DNA of 64,000 bases from Lethocerus indicus (GCA_019843655.1 JACDQD010000006.1:24384246-24448245); one strand, 5' to 3'. Shown: positions 1-12,090, numbered from the stretch's first letter. The notes: a model not told the origin generated them from the letters alone. Numbers and translations: made by a program.

Positions 1-3000
1 ATTACTGCACCTTTAATCGTTACCTGCCCATTCCTAGTCGGCCGATATTTTAACTAGGGGCACACCAAACCCCAAACCTGGTCCCTTATATAAGAGTCCC
101 GTATTTTTATTGAAAGATTTATTTAAGAAAAAATTTGCTACCCATGCAATTAAGTTAGTTCCCCCTTTATACAATAATTAATCCCTATTGAATTTCCAAA
201 ACTACTCAAATTATTAATAATCAAAAGTGAATCTCATTTGCACTTCCTTGAAGTACAGAATCGCCCGTCGTAATTTCAATATGAATTTCATAGTTTCAAC
301 CCCGGTGTGAATTAGGCTAAATTAAAAAAATAGATAAATAAGGAGTTCATATCTCCCAGCTATTTATACATAATATGGTGTAAAAGAATGTAAGTTAATG
401 AGAGATAGAATTGCATATAACGTTACAATATGATATTTACCCGTGCATCGCGGTATCAGCCCGCCGGCTTACAGCAAAATAGGCCGCATTGTGATGACCA
501 ATCAATACAAAACATTAAAACCAACAAGTTGAAAAACATGAACCCCACTGTCTCCATTGCATGTCTGCTTTCAATGCCGTGACCAATAAAATGTTATACA
601 ACCGACACATAAACGCAGAGACAATACCCAAATCTACAACGAATGGTTTCACCGACCGACCATTTGAAGTTGTGCACAATATAAATATCGTGGAACTTAC
701 TATAAAAATTAACTGCCGATTCTTTACTTTGGTTTTAAATGAGATCCCCATTATTCAAATTACGGGCAATACGCTAACGTACAACTCACAGCTAATGCCT
801 CCACCAACATTTTATATTTAATGCTGAAAAGTACATGAAAATATAATAAGATAGGCTTTAAAGTTGTTTCTATATGGGAATTTTACAATTTTAAATTTGA
901 ATTACTAGTGGACTCAAGGTGGAGGATCCTGAAACTGTTCTTGTCGTGCTAGTCCATTTGCAAATTTAAATTTAACAGATCTATTAACAAAAGCCAAAAA
1001 TCACTAACCAAATTCGTTCAAATTTCGATAAGCACAATTACTATATTTACAAACTTTAATAGCTATTAAGGATAGAAGTCTATCAAGTCAGACAAAATTG
1101 ACTTCCCACCAAGTCCATTAGAATAGGTCATATTCAATACGTTCACTGAACCGTGAAAGTAACGCAAAGTCCGTTCCGTCACCGCATCGATAATGAATGG
1201 CAGCCCAGACCCAGGGCTTCTACAAAGTCGCTTTCTCGCGCTATGGATTAAATCCTCGACTGTTATTGAATACTGCAGTGGAACGAACAGCAATAATGAG
1301 ATCACGACTGAGTACGTGGCTCGTACACGGAGGACCGTTCGCTACGCCGCTTTGGAATACTACTCCGTTCGCCCATTTCGAATCCAACCGTATAATATTT
1401 TCCATACGGACAACCGAGTTAAGAAAATGATAAAGCGACATTCTATCTCCGTTACCAAACTAAATTGGATATAAAAATGTGTGCTTGCAGAACAAGAAAT
1501 TGTAACCACAAAGATAATGGTGTTACCGCAATACCATGAACGAACACTAAAAAAAAATGGGAATAACTTATTGGTATTTCGCGCAGTGGTTTTCTACTAC
1601 GCTGAAAAGAAAAATTACAAACTACAAACGGAAACAGTTGAGAGAGTGAACATCTGCAGTGTCAATATCTATGATCAGATAATATCTTGAAACACAACAG
1701 CAGACTACGAAATCGACTTGAGTGTATGAAGTAAATATAACACTATCGCCCTCCTGATTTTTTCCTACGCCGCCTGTTGGCATAGCCACCCCCTGCTGCT
1801 ACTTACTGGCCAAGTGGAGACGCCGAAAGCCGCCTGCTCTCGTTACAAATAAGACATAACATTTCGAAACAACACCAGTTCGGTTTTAAATTTTAATGGT
1901 ATTAAATTCCAATAAAGCAATTAACATACGAAATATATGTATTAATTTTTCGTAGACGCTCTTCTTGCTACTTTTTATATATTTTATGGTAGATGGAGAT
2001 CTTATTGGGAAATAATATACTCCATTGGTCGCATTATGTCAAATGGGATAGTACGAATCTTATGAGGTAAACAGTTTTACTACAAGCTAGGTTTATTAAG
2101 TTCTTCAATCGAATATAATTCCTGAACACTGTTTATTCTTCATTCATAATTTCTCAAGGCATTAAGAAATTTCTTGTGCATTCAGATTAACTGAACTAAT
2201 GGTAATTTTATTTTTAAATTGTTTTATTAGGCAATCATCTTCATATTCTACATTTCTACATTACATAAAAACTTGGGATCGACAAGTGCTAAAACGGGCC
2301 GCAGTTCGCCCGAACCCCCTTTTCTGTTTCAGCGTGATAATCCCGACCCGGGAGGGTGTAGGGGGACGTACCCGGTTTATCGGTGACGTCGGAGGGGGAC
2401 CGCCGGAGCGTGACGGGCGACTATAAAACAGGCGGCGACCCCGCAAAACAGGAATACCGAGAAAGGGCGAAGAAGGCTCGAGTTCCCGGCCCGAGCTGAG
2501 CTATTCTGTCTACTGAATCGCCTGTCGCGCTGGATATTTTGAATGAATTTTATATCAAATACGAACTGGTTAATTATAACAAAACAACAAATAAAATAAA
2601 CATATATTTCTGATTTCTTTATTTAAGTTAAGGTAAGACAAATCCAAATCCAGGAGGTTTAGATCCAAATAAACCCGATAATAAAAATTGACGAAAACTT
2701 TTAGTGTCTTCGGATGACTAGCCAAACATTCTACTATCTTACCCTCACATAAGAATTGGTAATATAAACAGGATACAGTATGGATAACGGCGTGTCTCGA
2801 AATAGTCAATCATTGATCACAAGCTGCCCAAGTCTCGGACTTACAGCAAGTATGTAAGTCCGGGGACGAAGTAAGTATGCTCGAAATTGTTCAGACACCG
2901 TGTACGCCCGTTCCCGTTTCCGATGAATTGGATAAGCAATTTCTGAATGAATAGCCGGCCGTACTTTTGTCCGCCCTGTTATGGACAAAACAAAAGGTTG

Positions 3001-5649
3001 CCGTCTCAAAGGCTGAAATGATTTTATCAGATATGAATAATGACCTTCCCAAACTTGTTTCTACGTTCCCAAATTTCAAACCTCAATTCTCCTTATCCGA
3101 CACAAATATTGGAGGTAGAAAATAAATTATTTGCCGACTAAATTGATGCCACAAAATAACTTCCCACTGGGAACATTTCTATGACTTATATAGTACAATA
3201 GGCGCTAAGAATTTTCAACGTAAAGTAAAACATAAAGTATTTTAACCTGCTTGTGTAGGACTGTCACTGTAGGAAAATATAATTGGAAGAGTCAATATTT
3301 ACTTCGACTATCTAAAAACTAATTACTTGATATTACAACAGAACGAGGACAGATCATAAGAACACAACTCGACCGTCCGACTTTAATTTTCATTCCATGA
3401 AAAATTAACCTCAAAATTTATTACACAAAAATTACCATTTTTTTCACATGAAACTTTTTCATTGAAAAAAATTTGATCAATAATGAAAAGTGATAATGAC
3501 TAGACATACACAAGTTAAATTTACTGAGGATACATCCGAACAACGTAACAGATGCAACATTATTTAATAATTACACTCATAGGATATCGCGCCTATTGTG
3601 TTCGGAATAAAAAGCCATCAAGACCGTCAAAAAAATTTCCGGTACATTTTGTTCGACCACGAAGACCCACTTTGGATAATCCATCGCAGCTGGCATTTTT
3701 TTGTATAGGCAGTATGTGGTACTTAGAATGTAGTTTCGCGGCGCTTCCCGCCACATAAGAACTAGGGACACATAACGCTGGTTAAATAGATATACAAATT
3801 ACATTTCAAGAAAATTTAATACGATATATTTGATACGTGCTTCATGAATGGAATCCAGTAATCTCACGATATTTGATTCGTGCGTAAGAATACTAAATAA
3901 AAGAATATACAGCTCAATAAATTTACAGCAATCACGATTTCAGTTTTTATGAAACAATTATAAATAAGGGAATCCGAAATATTAATTGACAGTTATTTCT
4001 CAAGTTGAAAATGAGGTAATTTATAACCGTGATAAATGGCCATTCGAAACATTATCTTGTATGGACATATTCCTCTCAAAAGATGTTTTTCGATGGTTTG
4101 TGAAATATCCATTAAGATTATTAATGGTGATGTCATCAAACATAAAAATGATGTTTATCCCTTTGATTCTGCGTGAGTGTATTCGTTTTACCTTAACTGC
4201 GAGAAAGATCTGTTGAGGAGGAACCGATCAGATTAGTAATAAATTATATTCTTAGTAGATTCGAATTAAAAATCGAGTTTCATCCATGCCCAGGACCTGT
4301 GCTCTCCGTCCACTGTACAGAGAAGGACGAGACTAGTGCGAATTGCTAAAGACTGGGTATGCAGTAAGCGTACGAAGGAAAATGTGGGGGAGGGGGAAGG
4401 AATAGTTATCCAGGAAAGACTAACTTCCCACAAACGGTTTGTTCTTCAATAAACTGTTAAATAAAGACAAAAATTAATATTTCCGACGATAAGGAACCCT
4501 CTCAGTTACATCTGAGCTAATATTTACCGACATTCCAGTTGTACAAAGCGTTTGCACGGCTCAAATATTTACACAATGAAAAACAATTATGAGGAACAAG
4601 GAAAGTCACCAAAAAAACTATGTAAAAATTAAAAGTTATAGTTAGTTATTTCCCTTACTATTTTATTATAATGTATTCTAATGTATTTGTTTCATGTGTT
4701 TATATTATATGCATATCAACCTACGTCACGTTTTTTTCAGCCCCTCATTATTATTCGATAACAACTTACCACTCCATTGTCCGACAATTATTACTATTTC
4801 CTAGTCACGTTTATATTGTAATCAATGACAAATGTTACCAATGGATGTAATATCTCGATAATTAGCAACACGTGCCATCGATTCCGGAACCATACTCGTT
4901 GTAAGATAGAAACGAAAATGCATTCACTGATTCATTTGCTTGCAAATAACGAACGGGGGCATTTTTTATTCGACGACGTCATCCATTCGTGACGGACGAC
5001 AAACAGCCTTCAAGGAATACCAAATATTCGCAAGGTATTTGTCAGTTCTCCGCTAGAAAAACATTAATAGAATCTAAAACCCGGTCGAATGAACCAAATC
5101 TAATCTACTCTTCCATTGATGTTACGACGGTGGCCGGTCTTTCGAAATCAACGACCATTCAATTTAATTTCACTTTGTAAGCGAATCAACCCAAAATCTG
5201 TCTTCCTCTATAAGATTCGAGATCTGTTCTCTAAAAGTTGTGAAAAGGACAGGAAGTGCAACCAATGTTACTTAATAAAACTCCCGGAGCCTTCCAAGGG
5301 AAAATACAAATTTACTCAGGCATAACTTAAACCTAACACGAACTAGTTGAGAACTAGAACTAGAAATGAGCGTTGTAGAACTACTTATAAGAATGGATAT
5401 GTACGTCAGAAGATCTCAACAGGAATTTTTTGTTTATTTTTAAAGGATGTAGTTCTTTTGTCAACTATAAATTAAATTTTCTCTACATCACGTCCAATAA
5501 AAATCTTTGAATCTCGATAAGAAGAAAAAGTCTTATAAGCTTTAGTGTCAAGGACTACTTTGTTCGTGCAAAACATTCTCAAGGCACAGGATCCGTCCTT
5601 TATCCTTCAAGGCGGACGAGCAAAGAGTGCTAATTACCAGAATCCCTTC

Positions 5650-5960
5650 GGGGTTAAAGGGGAACGAATAGGAGGGGAGAGTGGGGGGGGGAGTGGAGTT
5701 AACTAGGGGGTTGGACAAGGTGTCCGTGCCTAAACTTGTGGGGCCGAGCACTAGACTAGAAAGGGTACCTACCCTCCAAAACTGGTATGTGCCTGGCCAT
5801 GGGGGGCAGGGGAAACAAATTGAAAAGTGGAAAAGGTTGGGAAGAGAGAGAAAGAGAAGGGAAAAGGGGGGGGACCCTCCCACCAAAACTAACCGGGCCT
5901 CAACATTATGTGTGCGCCCCAATCCCTCCCCACCTCCTACCCTCACACAACAGGCTCCAG
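5650..5960. repeat. G-rich, purine-rich low-complexity patch
   Basis: Purine-rich sequence on the plus strand with many G runs, including nine G at 5683-5691 and a further long G run near 5865, and GA-rich stretches at 5830-5865. Open frames exist on both strands here (about 130 codons on minus, 122 and 159 on plus), but their products are proline-, serine- or glycine-rich and reflect composition rather than selection. It could be a decayed purine-rich satellite or part of an unrecognised transposon. Confidence 0.5.
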
Positions 5961-6282
5961 TCCTATTCCTTTGTTGTGAGAGTCGGTTTTACATTAGCAT
6001 TTCAGCCGTATATAAAATACCGGTGCCGCTTTGCTTTGGGGTGCGGTGATAGTAATCCTACGGTAGAAATGATCCCCACGAAGGTGAGACCACGAAGGGA
6101 AAAGGGAGTTTTAGTTGCACGCGAAAATGAAAAAAGTAGCGCTTTTAGGAAAAATATTTGTCCGATAAATTCGGCGGATTTTTTTAACCCGAACCATCAA
6201 ATTACACTGTTAGAGTTGCCATTGCCAAATTCTAAATATTCGAGCCGTATTTGCAATTTGTCTTAAAGTACGAAGCCGCCAA

Positions 6283-6296
6283 CGGGAATCGAACCC
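6283..6296 (-). repeat. tRNA-like B box, possible SINE or tRNA 3'-half remnant
   Basis: The minus strand reads GGGTTCGATTCCCG, which contains the RNA polymerase III B box GGTTCGATTCC and the three inner pairs of a T arm. A recognisable D arm, anticodon arm and complementary 7-bp acceptor stem are missing, so it is not an intact tRNA gene. A second GGCTCGATTC sequence lies on the plus strand at about 6318-6327. A decayed tRNA-derived SINE is the simplest explanation; chance is possible. Confidence 0.35.
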
Positions 6297-6749
6297 TTTC
6301 GAGTTTGGAAGTCCCGGGCTCGATTCGCGGCGATTATAAATTTTAATTCAGATAAACTTCCACCATATAATCCATAATAACAAATGAAAATAGACTTAAT
6401 GCCAATGAACACCAGTTTTTCCGGAAGTATAATTTGGAGGACTGTTCAAGAGTAAAGTAATTAACATTAGACGGTGTTTAGATCCACAAAATTAATATAT
6501 TTTGAAACTGTACTTAGAGAATGAAATACTCTGTTTGATACTTGAAGACATTCGGAGACATATATAACCCGGAGGCAGCAGAATTATTATCCTACGCCAA
6601 TTCAAAATATTTACAATCCTGAAATGCAAGAAAATCAGAGACTAAGCCTCAATGTATTCTCGGTTGTTTCTGGACGACGAGAAAACAAGTTGAGATCCTG
6701 AACGGCTTCGTCTAGATCTTCTCTGCAGGCTTCCCAGATCCCGATCCCC

Positions 6750-6754
<5 letters not shown>

Positions 6755-6806
<52 letters not shown>
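6755..6806. repeat. (AT)26 microsatellite
   Basis: An uninterrupted 52-bp AT dinucleotide run. It and a second run at 7352-7414 bracket a 545-bp segment in the inferred groucho intron. Confidence 0.98.
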
Positions 6807-6809
<3 letters not shown>

Positions 6810-7190
6810 GGCAACCAACACAACACTCAAACGAACTCTGTACTGTCGAAAACATTCATACTAGTCACCGCCGATGTTTGTCACAATATGGGTTTCATGA
6901 CTCGCCATATTATAAATTAAAAGAACCTTTTAATTCCTCATAACCGAAATTACTTTTTCTAATAAATGATAATGAAATAATTATTTTCTACATGGCAATA
7001 GATCGAGGGGGTTGCTAATATCGGACTATATGGAAATGAATAAAGTGCACAATTCCCTAAAAAAAAAAAATAAATTACAATCAGGGGCCGGTCCACTTCA
7101 CTCAGCCCTCGAGGAGACCACAAAGAGTCCGACCGACGATAATACGCTCGCCTATCAAATTACACAGATCCCGACCTGTTAGAAAGGAGG

Positions 7191-7220
7191 GAGGCATGCT
7201 TTATGAGCTCACCATGCCTC
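7191..7220. other. Short hairpin, 8-bp stem
   Basis: GAGGCATG at 7191-7198 is perfectly complementary to CATGCCTC at 7213-7220 across a 14-base loop. It sits in a CpG-containing patch (about 7081-7260) whose composition differs from the AT-rich sequence and the two (TA)n tracts around it. It could be a small structured insertion or chance. Confidence 0.5.
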
Positions 7221-7348
7221 AGGCGTCCTATCCCACTCGGCACCTCCACCACCTCTAAACTAGGAGAACACGTGCAAATAAATAGGTATACGAAGAACTG
7301 TCATTATCTATATAAAATAATTAATACAAATGAGAATTATTATTAATT

Positions 7349-7351
<3 letters not shown>

Positions 7352-7414
<63 letters not shown>
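7352..7414. repeat. (TA)n microsatellite, 63 bp
   Basis: An uninterrupted TA run, the second of a pair with the tract at 6755-6806. Confidence 0.98.
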
Positions 7415-7418
<4 letters not shown>

Positions 7419-8260
7419 CACGCAAACATTCCAAAACACGTAAATTTATATCGACGATATTTTTAAATAATGGTATAGTATATCTGAGGATCACCATCTG
7501 GCAGTCGTTAACAGTTTCACACAAATGAAGCAGTCACTGAGCGCCCTGTAAATACACAAAGAATTGGAAAAAATGTATGTTTTACAACGAATACACGAAT
7601 TGCAGCCACACAAATAGTTTCTAGCGCTGATCGGTGGACCCGAAATATATGCCCCGTTCATTCACAATATCCTTGCCGCCCCCGACTTCATTGATAAAAC
7701 TGTATAATTCAAATTCCGCCTTTAACATATCGTAAAATAACTTGGGACTCGGAGGGTATTAATAACTCCGTAATATGTAGGATGACGCGGAGGGGGGACG
7801 CGTCATTAAACACTTAACAACGCGAATAATAGCGCGGAAGATACTATTACTTAACTGGTCCTACTTAAAGGACGCACGGGTAGAGTATTCGTCCCCTTTG
7901 CCCAATATTAACTATTAGTTAGTGGGAGTCATCAATTAACGCGCCCATTAATATCTAACGAATGGAGATTACGTCGAGCGTCCACACAGATGCGCGACAG
8001 TCTATAAATATCGGCGCGTAACGAGCCGGTACAAACACTCGCGTACGAAAGAGGCCGGGTATTTTAAACGGGGAAGCGTAAACAGAGAGGACGACGCTAA
8101 TAGCCGACGCTCGGAATTCACAGGACGGTCGCGTTCCAAGAACGTATCTCGCTAAATATATTTAAATATCAGCAACGAGTCGCAGAGGCGTCAATATTTA
8201 GGGTTAAAAATAAAAACGGGACGAAAGGGAGAGTAGGTAAATACGGAGGGTAGGACTTAC

Positions 8261-8296
8261 CCCTGCGGCGGGATGCCTGGTCGGGGCCGAATACAT
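8261..8296 (-). CDS. gro: Groucho/TLE transcriptional co-repressor, first coding exon
   Basis: Groucho/TLE proteins are nuclear co-repressors. They tetramerise through an N-terminal Q domain and are recruited through a C-terminal WD40 propeller by Hairy/E(spl), TCF, Runx and other factors. Only the first 12 codons are here: MYSAPTRHPAAG, ending at 8261. The next bases on the minus strand are GTAAGTCC, a strong donor in phase 0. The start is chosen because CCAAC precedes ATG and because the peptide matches the N-terminus I remember for Drosophila Groucho, which begins MYPSPVRHPAAG; vertebrate TLEs begin with a related M-aromatic-P...RHP motif and also have a tiny first exon. The exon sits downstream of a CpG-rich, GAGA-rich promoter-like region. 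The Q domain, GP/CcN/SP linkers and WD40 repeats must lie in exons left of the window. Identity is inferred from 12 residues plus splice context; a translated search with the adjoining scaffold would settle it. Confidence 0.75.
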
Positions 8297-8480
8297 GTTG
8301 GCGGAGGTCCTCAAATCTAAGGGGAAGAGCGTACGCCGTGCGGACAGAGAGCTATCGAGAAGAGTCGATCACCCGGAGCCGGACATTCAAGGCGTAGTCG
8401 TGTCAGAGCGGTCGTGGAGCGGAGAGCGACACAGGACACAGCACAAAACACATCACCCTTATCTCACGCATTAATCACAC
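8297..8480 (-). other. Inferred groucho 5' leader with upstream short frames
   Basis: This is the stretch upstream of the groucho start on the minus strand. If transcription begins above about 8480, the leader contains two upstream frames. One is a five-codon frame, MSGSG, at 8386-8369. The other is a 22-codon frame from ATG at 8471 to a stop ending at 8403, with an internal in-frame ATG at 8453. Both terminate before the main start and neither is in a notably strong context. The true transcription start is not determined by the sequence, so which of these is in the mRNA is unknown. Confidence 0.45.
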
Positions 8481-8599
8481 ACCGTATTCGGCGGAGCGAT
8501 TCAAAATTCTACAAAAATGTCGAGAGATTCGGCACGTCCAAAGCGCACAATCCAGACGCCCCACTACGAGCCCTCCGGCCCGGCCGATACTTTTGCCCG

Positions 8600-8960
8600 T
8601 AATGGTGTAATAGCCCACGTGGTCTACCGAAAAGAAACGTCATATAGTCGGCGGCCAATCAGAGGCCGAGGCCGGGCCCTGGCTCCGCCTCCTCCGCTCC
8701 ACGTGGAGTATCGACGGGCGCCCGCGCTCACCCTCTCTCTCTCGCTCCTCTCTCACTCCGAACGCTCCCTCTCGCTCGCTCTTCCCTTTACGCCGGTCCT
8801 CGTCCTCCGGCTCTCTCCCACTCGGCGGTGTCGCCCTCTGTCCGTCTCTCTCTAAACAACACGCTACAACCTTGATCGTCTTTCACATTGTACGCCGCCC
8901 GGGCACGCCTAAACTTCCCCCCGGCTTAACCCTCTCTCTCTCTCTCTCTCCCACCCTCTT
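8600..8960 (-). promoter_or_regulatory. Groucho promoter region: E-boxes, CCAAT, GC box, GAGA tracts
   Basis: A CpG-rich segment directly upstream of the groucho exon. It holds two perfect CACGTG E-boxes, at 8616-8621 and 8700-8705; the second lies inside the palindrome CTCCACGTGGAG. Between them are CCAATCAG at 8655-8662, an NF-Y type match, and a GC-box-like run at 8681-8700. CT-rich runs at 8731-8755, 8761-8790 and 8845-8853 and a (CT)n at 8931-8951 read as GAGA on the transcribed strand, the pattern bound by GAGA factor/CLAMP-type proteins in insects. No unambiguous TATA box was found; a weak CTATATGA lies on the minus strand near 8647. Which factors bind is inference. Confidence 0.6.
8931..8951. 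repeat. (CT)n / (GA)n tract in promoter region
   Basis: A near-perfect CT dinucleotide run, the longest of several in 8731-9000. It may act as a GAGA-type element on the minus strand. Confidence 0.9.
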
Positions 8961-9000
8961 CTCTCCACTCTCTCCTCTCACTGTACCGGCCCTCACCCTC

Positions 9001-10500
9001 ACCCCCCTATACGCACTCATTATGATAATATCTGGGGGGGGCGCTAATAAAATGTTGGGCCGACACACAAAAACCGATCGCTCCGGATATCTTCTTAACG
9101 CCGATCTTTTACGTCCGACTGTAATTCGCCCGCCTCCCAAATTCCGGAACGAAATGAAATCTCGGACTTAGCCCCCATACGTCTCGGCGCTCGAGACACT
9201 AATTAACGCTAAATCCCTATCCGCTACTCTGGGGCCCGAATTTCGTTACCCGGCCGCACAGACTCCCCCCACTGTACTACGACAATTCGGTAGCTCGATT
9301 TTGCGCTCCACGACCCGATATCGTTCGGATAATATCTCTCTAATGGAGTAATACTGCACTATCGACTGTGCGACACGATTCACCCGAGATTCGGCCCGTT
9401 TGTTCAGCTTATTCCTAAAATTGTATTGTACATTCTTTAAATTAACTCCGCTTGTATGTCTTGGATGAGTATGGGGATATTGTTGGATACTTATATTGTG
9501 GATGTAGTGGATACTTTTAACTCATACTTCCATTCTCTTTAAATCTAAGAATCTTTTCGAAATGTACGAACCATATTCTAGGCGCGATTATTCCATTGTG
9601 ATCTTCGAAATGATTGAGAAATATAAAAGGATTTTGCTAAATTTTTCGTTGGCCTAAATTTTTTTCTACGCTACGGGAATTTTAAGAAATAATTTTGACA
9701 GATATTACGAGACTATAGGAAATATAAATTACAACGGAAACGCCGTTTAAATGTCAGCAAGAACGAAGACGCAATTAAAAATATGAGATTTCAGAAAAAT
9801 TCGTTACTACAGTTTTTTTTGTCGTGGTACTTGATCCGTGACGGATACAATAAGAATCAATGCCAGAGCGGGCTTTCCCTTATCTCGCCGTAATAGCCTT
9901 ACTTAGTTGGCACCGTTTCGCGCTGCAGTTCGTTACAGTATTTTATTGCCACATAAAAACGAGAGGCCGAAATTAAAATATCTTGGAAATCGTCACATTA
10001 GTTCGATTTCCGATGAATGGAGGAAAGAAAAAACTGAAACGACCGTCGAACGTGACTGAAATTTTTACTCTCGAATAAAACGCGTATCCCACGGCTCTAT
10101 TCCATTTCTTTGCTGGTCTCTGGGTCCCAGTTCCTTAGGTAGTCCTGAGAAATTATAAAAACTTTAAAAAAGTCGATCCTGTCAATAGTACTAACAGAGA
10201 GTTTGAAATAAAGTGTTTATCGGTAAACCTGGTCCAGTCTATTAACAACTGGGATTTTTAAAAATTTAGCTCTTTGTAATCAAGGTGAAAATATGCTAGC
10301 AGGTAGAAAAATTTGACCCACGCAAGGATCGCGATATCGTGTGGCGTGCCTCCATTCGAAAGCACCGCCTTTTAAACGGGTCATCCGGAGAACAAGGATA
10401 AATTATTGCGTTCTGAAAGATAGTCAACATAGGCAGGGATGATTATAGGAGTGCCTTGGGAATCGGAATAAGCGGAGTGTCGACCCCTCGTATCACGATC
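9001..10500. other. Intergenic, promoter-distal flank of groucho
   Basis: No gene was recognised. The first 300 bases are still CpG-rich, with an eight-G run at 9034-9041 and C-rich sequence. Frames of 85-99 codons there are low-complexity and run on both strands. From about 9410 the sequence becomes ordinary AT-rich intergenic DNA. Confidence 0.6.
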
Positions 10501-10519
10501 GGATGGCTCGTTCCCCAAG

Positions 10520-10830
10520 CGGGGGGTCCGGATAATCTTTAGTGCAGTGTCTTAACGCACGGGTTCATTCATGTTCCCCGGCGCGGAATCGCCACCAGAG
10601 GAGGCGTTCGGCCGGAGCATTATTCTAACGAGTTTTTCTAAGCATTGTTCGAGGGTAGACAAGGCAGTGGAAATAATCACGGCGTGTCGGCGCTCGAATG
10701 CGGTCGGCCCCGGGTGCGGGGGCGGGCCGGGGGTGGCTCCCCTTCGTGCCCTCCGCTTTCGAAAAATACAAACAACGCCAGGGCGAGGAGGAGCGCAGTC
10801 GGCGGAGATCGATCGCCACTAATGTGATTG
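10520..10830. promoter_or_regulatory. CpG-island-like segment
   Basis: A GC- and CpG-dense segment whose core, about 10700-10740, has stacked G-rich/GC-box-like sequence. Frames are open on both strands here (83 and 130 codons on plus, 86 on minus), with arginine/glycine/proline-rich products, as expected from GC-rich sequence without stops. It could be an enhancer, an alternative promoter or a noncoding exon. No splice pair was found to decide. Confidence 0.4.
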
Positions 10831-11048
10831 GGTTTAATGCCTCGGGCGTAATTTATCAGTCGGACGTCACAATCAAATTTGCACAAATTTGTTCTCCCAC
10901 CGACGCGTTTGCCAACGTCCAAACAGGAGATCCGCAAACTAAAGCTGAGCTACGGCAAAACTTTCGCCCACTAATGAAATTCATTACAACTTGCATAACC
11001 GTGTTTCCAACTACGTTAGATCTAGATAGCGTGTATATACCTCATTAT

Positions 11049-11068
11049 TTTAAGATACCTGTTGGAGG
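11049..11068 (+). repeat. Direct repeat, copy 1 (20 bp, exact)
   Basis: TTTAAGATACCTGTTGGAGG occurs here and again, exactly and in the same orientation, at 12113-12132. A 20-base match is not expected by chance in 64 kb. The flanks do not match beyond it on casual inspection, so it is probably a remnant of a dispersed element. Confidence 0.85.
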
Positions 11069-11642
11069 CTCCTGGGGGATTTTGATGTAAACGTATGAAA
11101 AATAAAGAAATACTATTGAAACGGCATAAATGCACGTTATGTTCCGGGTCTCGTGTTAAAGATCTCTATGCGTCCGTGTACAACGCTAGTGGCTTAGCAG
11201 GCTTGTAAAAACCCTTCAAGCAGAACCTCAAAACCTTCTTGTTAAGTTGACCAAAGCTACAGCCAACGCATTATTTCTGTAGATAATAAAAGACATAAAT
11301 TTTCCCCCTCACTTTGCGATCTTCATCACATCTCGTTGATTGGTCTTATGCTAGACTGGTTCCTGCTTTTGACCAAAATCAGTAGATTAGTGAGGAATTT
11401 AAGCATGTCGCAAGTCGTTGGCTTCCGGTCGGGACAATTTATTTAAATACATAAAATCGTTTCTTTCTCATTTGATTTATCGTCATTGATTCAAATTTCA
11501 ACAAGTGTTTATAACAAACAACAAACTCAACATTGTCCCCCCCTCGCCATACGTTCCCCTGTATTGGTTTCAAAGAGTTATAGAGGGCGCGGCGAGGGAT
11601 CTGGTCTCAGAACAAACAAGGGAGGGGAGACAGTATATCGCA

Positions 11643-11679
11643 AAATCTATATTTCACATGCATTACTTTATAAACTACT
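11643..11679 (+). repeat. Inverted repeat, copy 1, coding-like (IYISHALLYKLL)
   Basis: A 37-base segment that matches the reverse complement of 12054-12090 with three mismatches. In one frame it reads IYISHALLYKLL, and the other copy reads IYISQALLYELL. Of the codon differences seen across that peptide, two are silent (TCA/TCG and CTG/CTA) and two change a residue (CAT/CAA and AAA/GAA). This suggests two old copies of one mobile or dispersed element in opposite orientation. I do not recognise the family. Confidence 0.7.
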
Positions 11680-12053
11680 GTCTGTCCCTTTGGCACGATA
11701 TATGCTGTTTGTACAAGTCTTCTGATTACGGTCAACGAAACTACAAGAAAACTACGAGCTCATCAACTATGTCAAGTGAAATTCGTATGAATCTATCACT
11801 TCAAAATAAAGAAAAAATTCTAAATATCTCACGTCTAGAGTTCTCCTAGTCCATACTCACTGCTCCCTTTCAGGTACTGGCCATTAATACCGCTTTACAG
11901 AACCATCAATTTTCAGGGAGTGAGTCGAGGATGGCATCCAAAATGGACAATATATTCTTCCGACCGTTAAAGCGATCCGTCCAAGAAGCTGGATTTATAT
12001 ATATATTGCATAATATTTATGTGCATAATGTATTCTACGAAAGTGGCGGTCGT

Positions 12054-12090
12054 AGTAGTTCATAAAGTAATGCTTGCGAAATATAGATTT
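12054..12090 (-). repeat. Inverted repeat, copy 2, coding-like (IYISQALLYELL)
   Basis: The minus-strand partner of 11643-11679. It lies inside a 96-codon minus-strand frame (12325-12035) that looks decayed and has no recognised domain. It ends 22 bases before the second copy of the 20-bp direct repeat, which suggests that both belong to the same element here. Confidence 0.7.

Larger units (their letters stand above)
1..8260 (-). other. Inferred intron 1 of groucho/TLE (3' part cut by window edge)
   Basis: This stretch lies downstream of the splice donor at 8260 on the minus strand, so it should be the start of groucho intron 1. I looked by eye for the next exon, which should encode the start of the conserved glutamine-rich tetramerisation domain, and did not find it, so the intron probably runs past the window. 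No convincing coding exon is visible; open frames are short and match nothing I know. Sampled rows are A- and C-rich on the plus strand (2641-2700 has A28 T13 C11 G8; 6361-6420 has A27 T16 C12 G5), which means T/G-rich on the inferred transcript. The contents listed separately are two (TA)n tracts, a G-rich low-complexity patch, a tRNA-like box and a hairpin. Confidence 0.5.

Noticed and set aside
5548..6266. Overlapping frames of 122-159 codons on both strands
   Set aside because: They fall in purine/G-rich low-complexity sequence, have skewed composition on both strands and no known domain.
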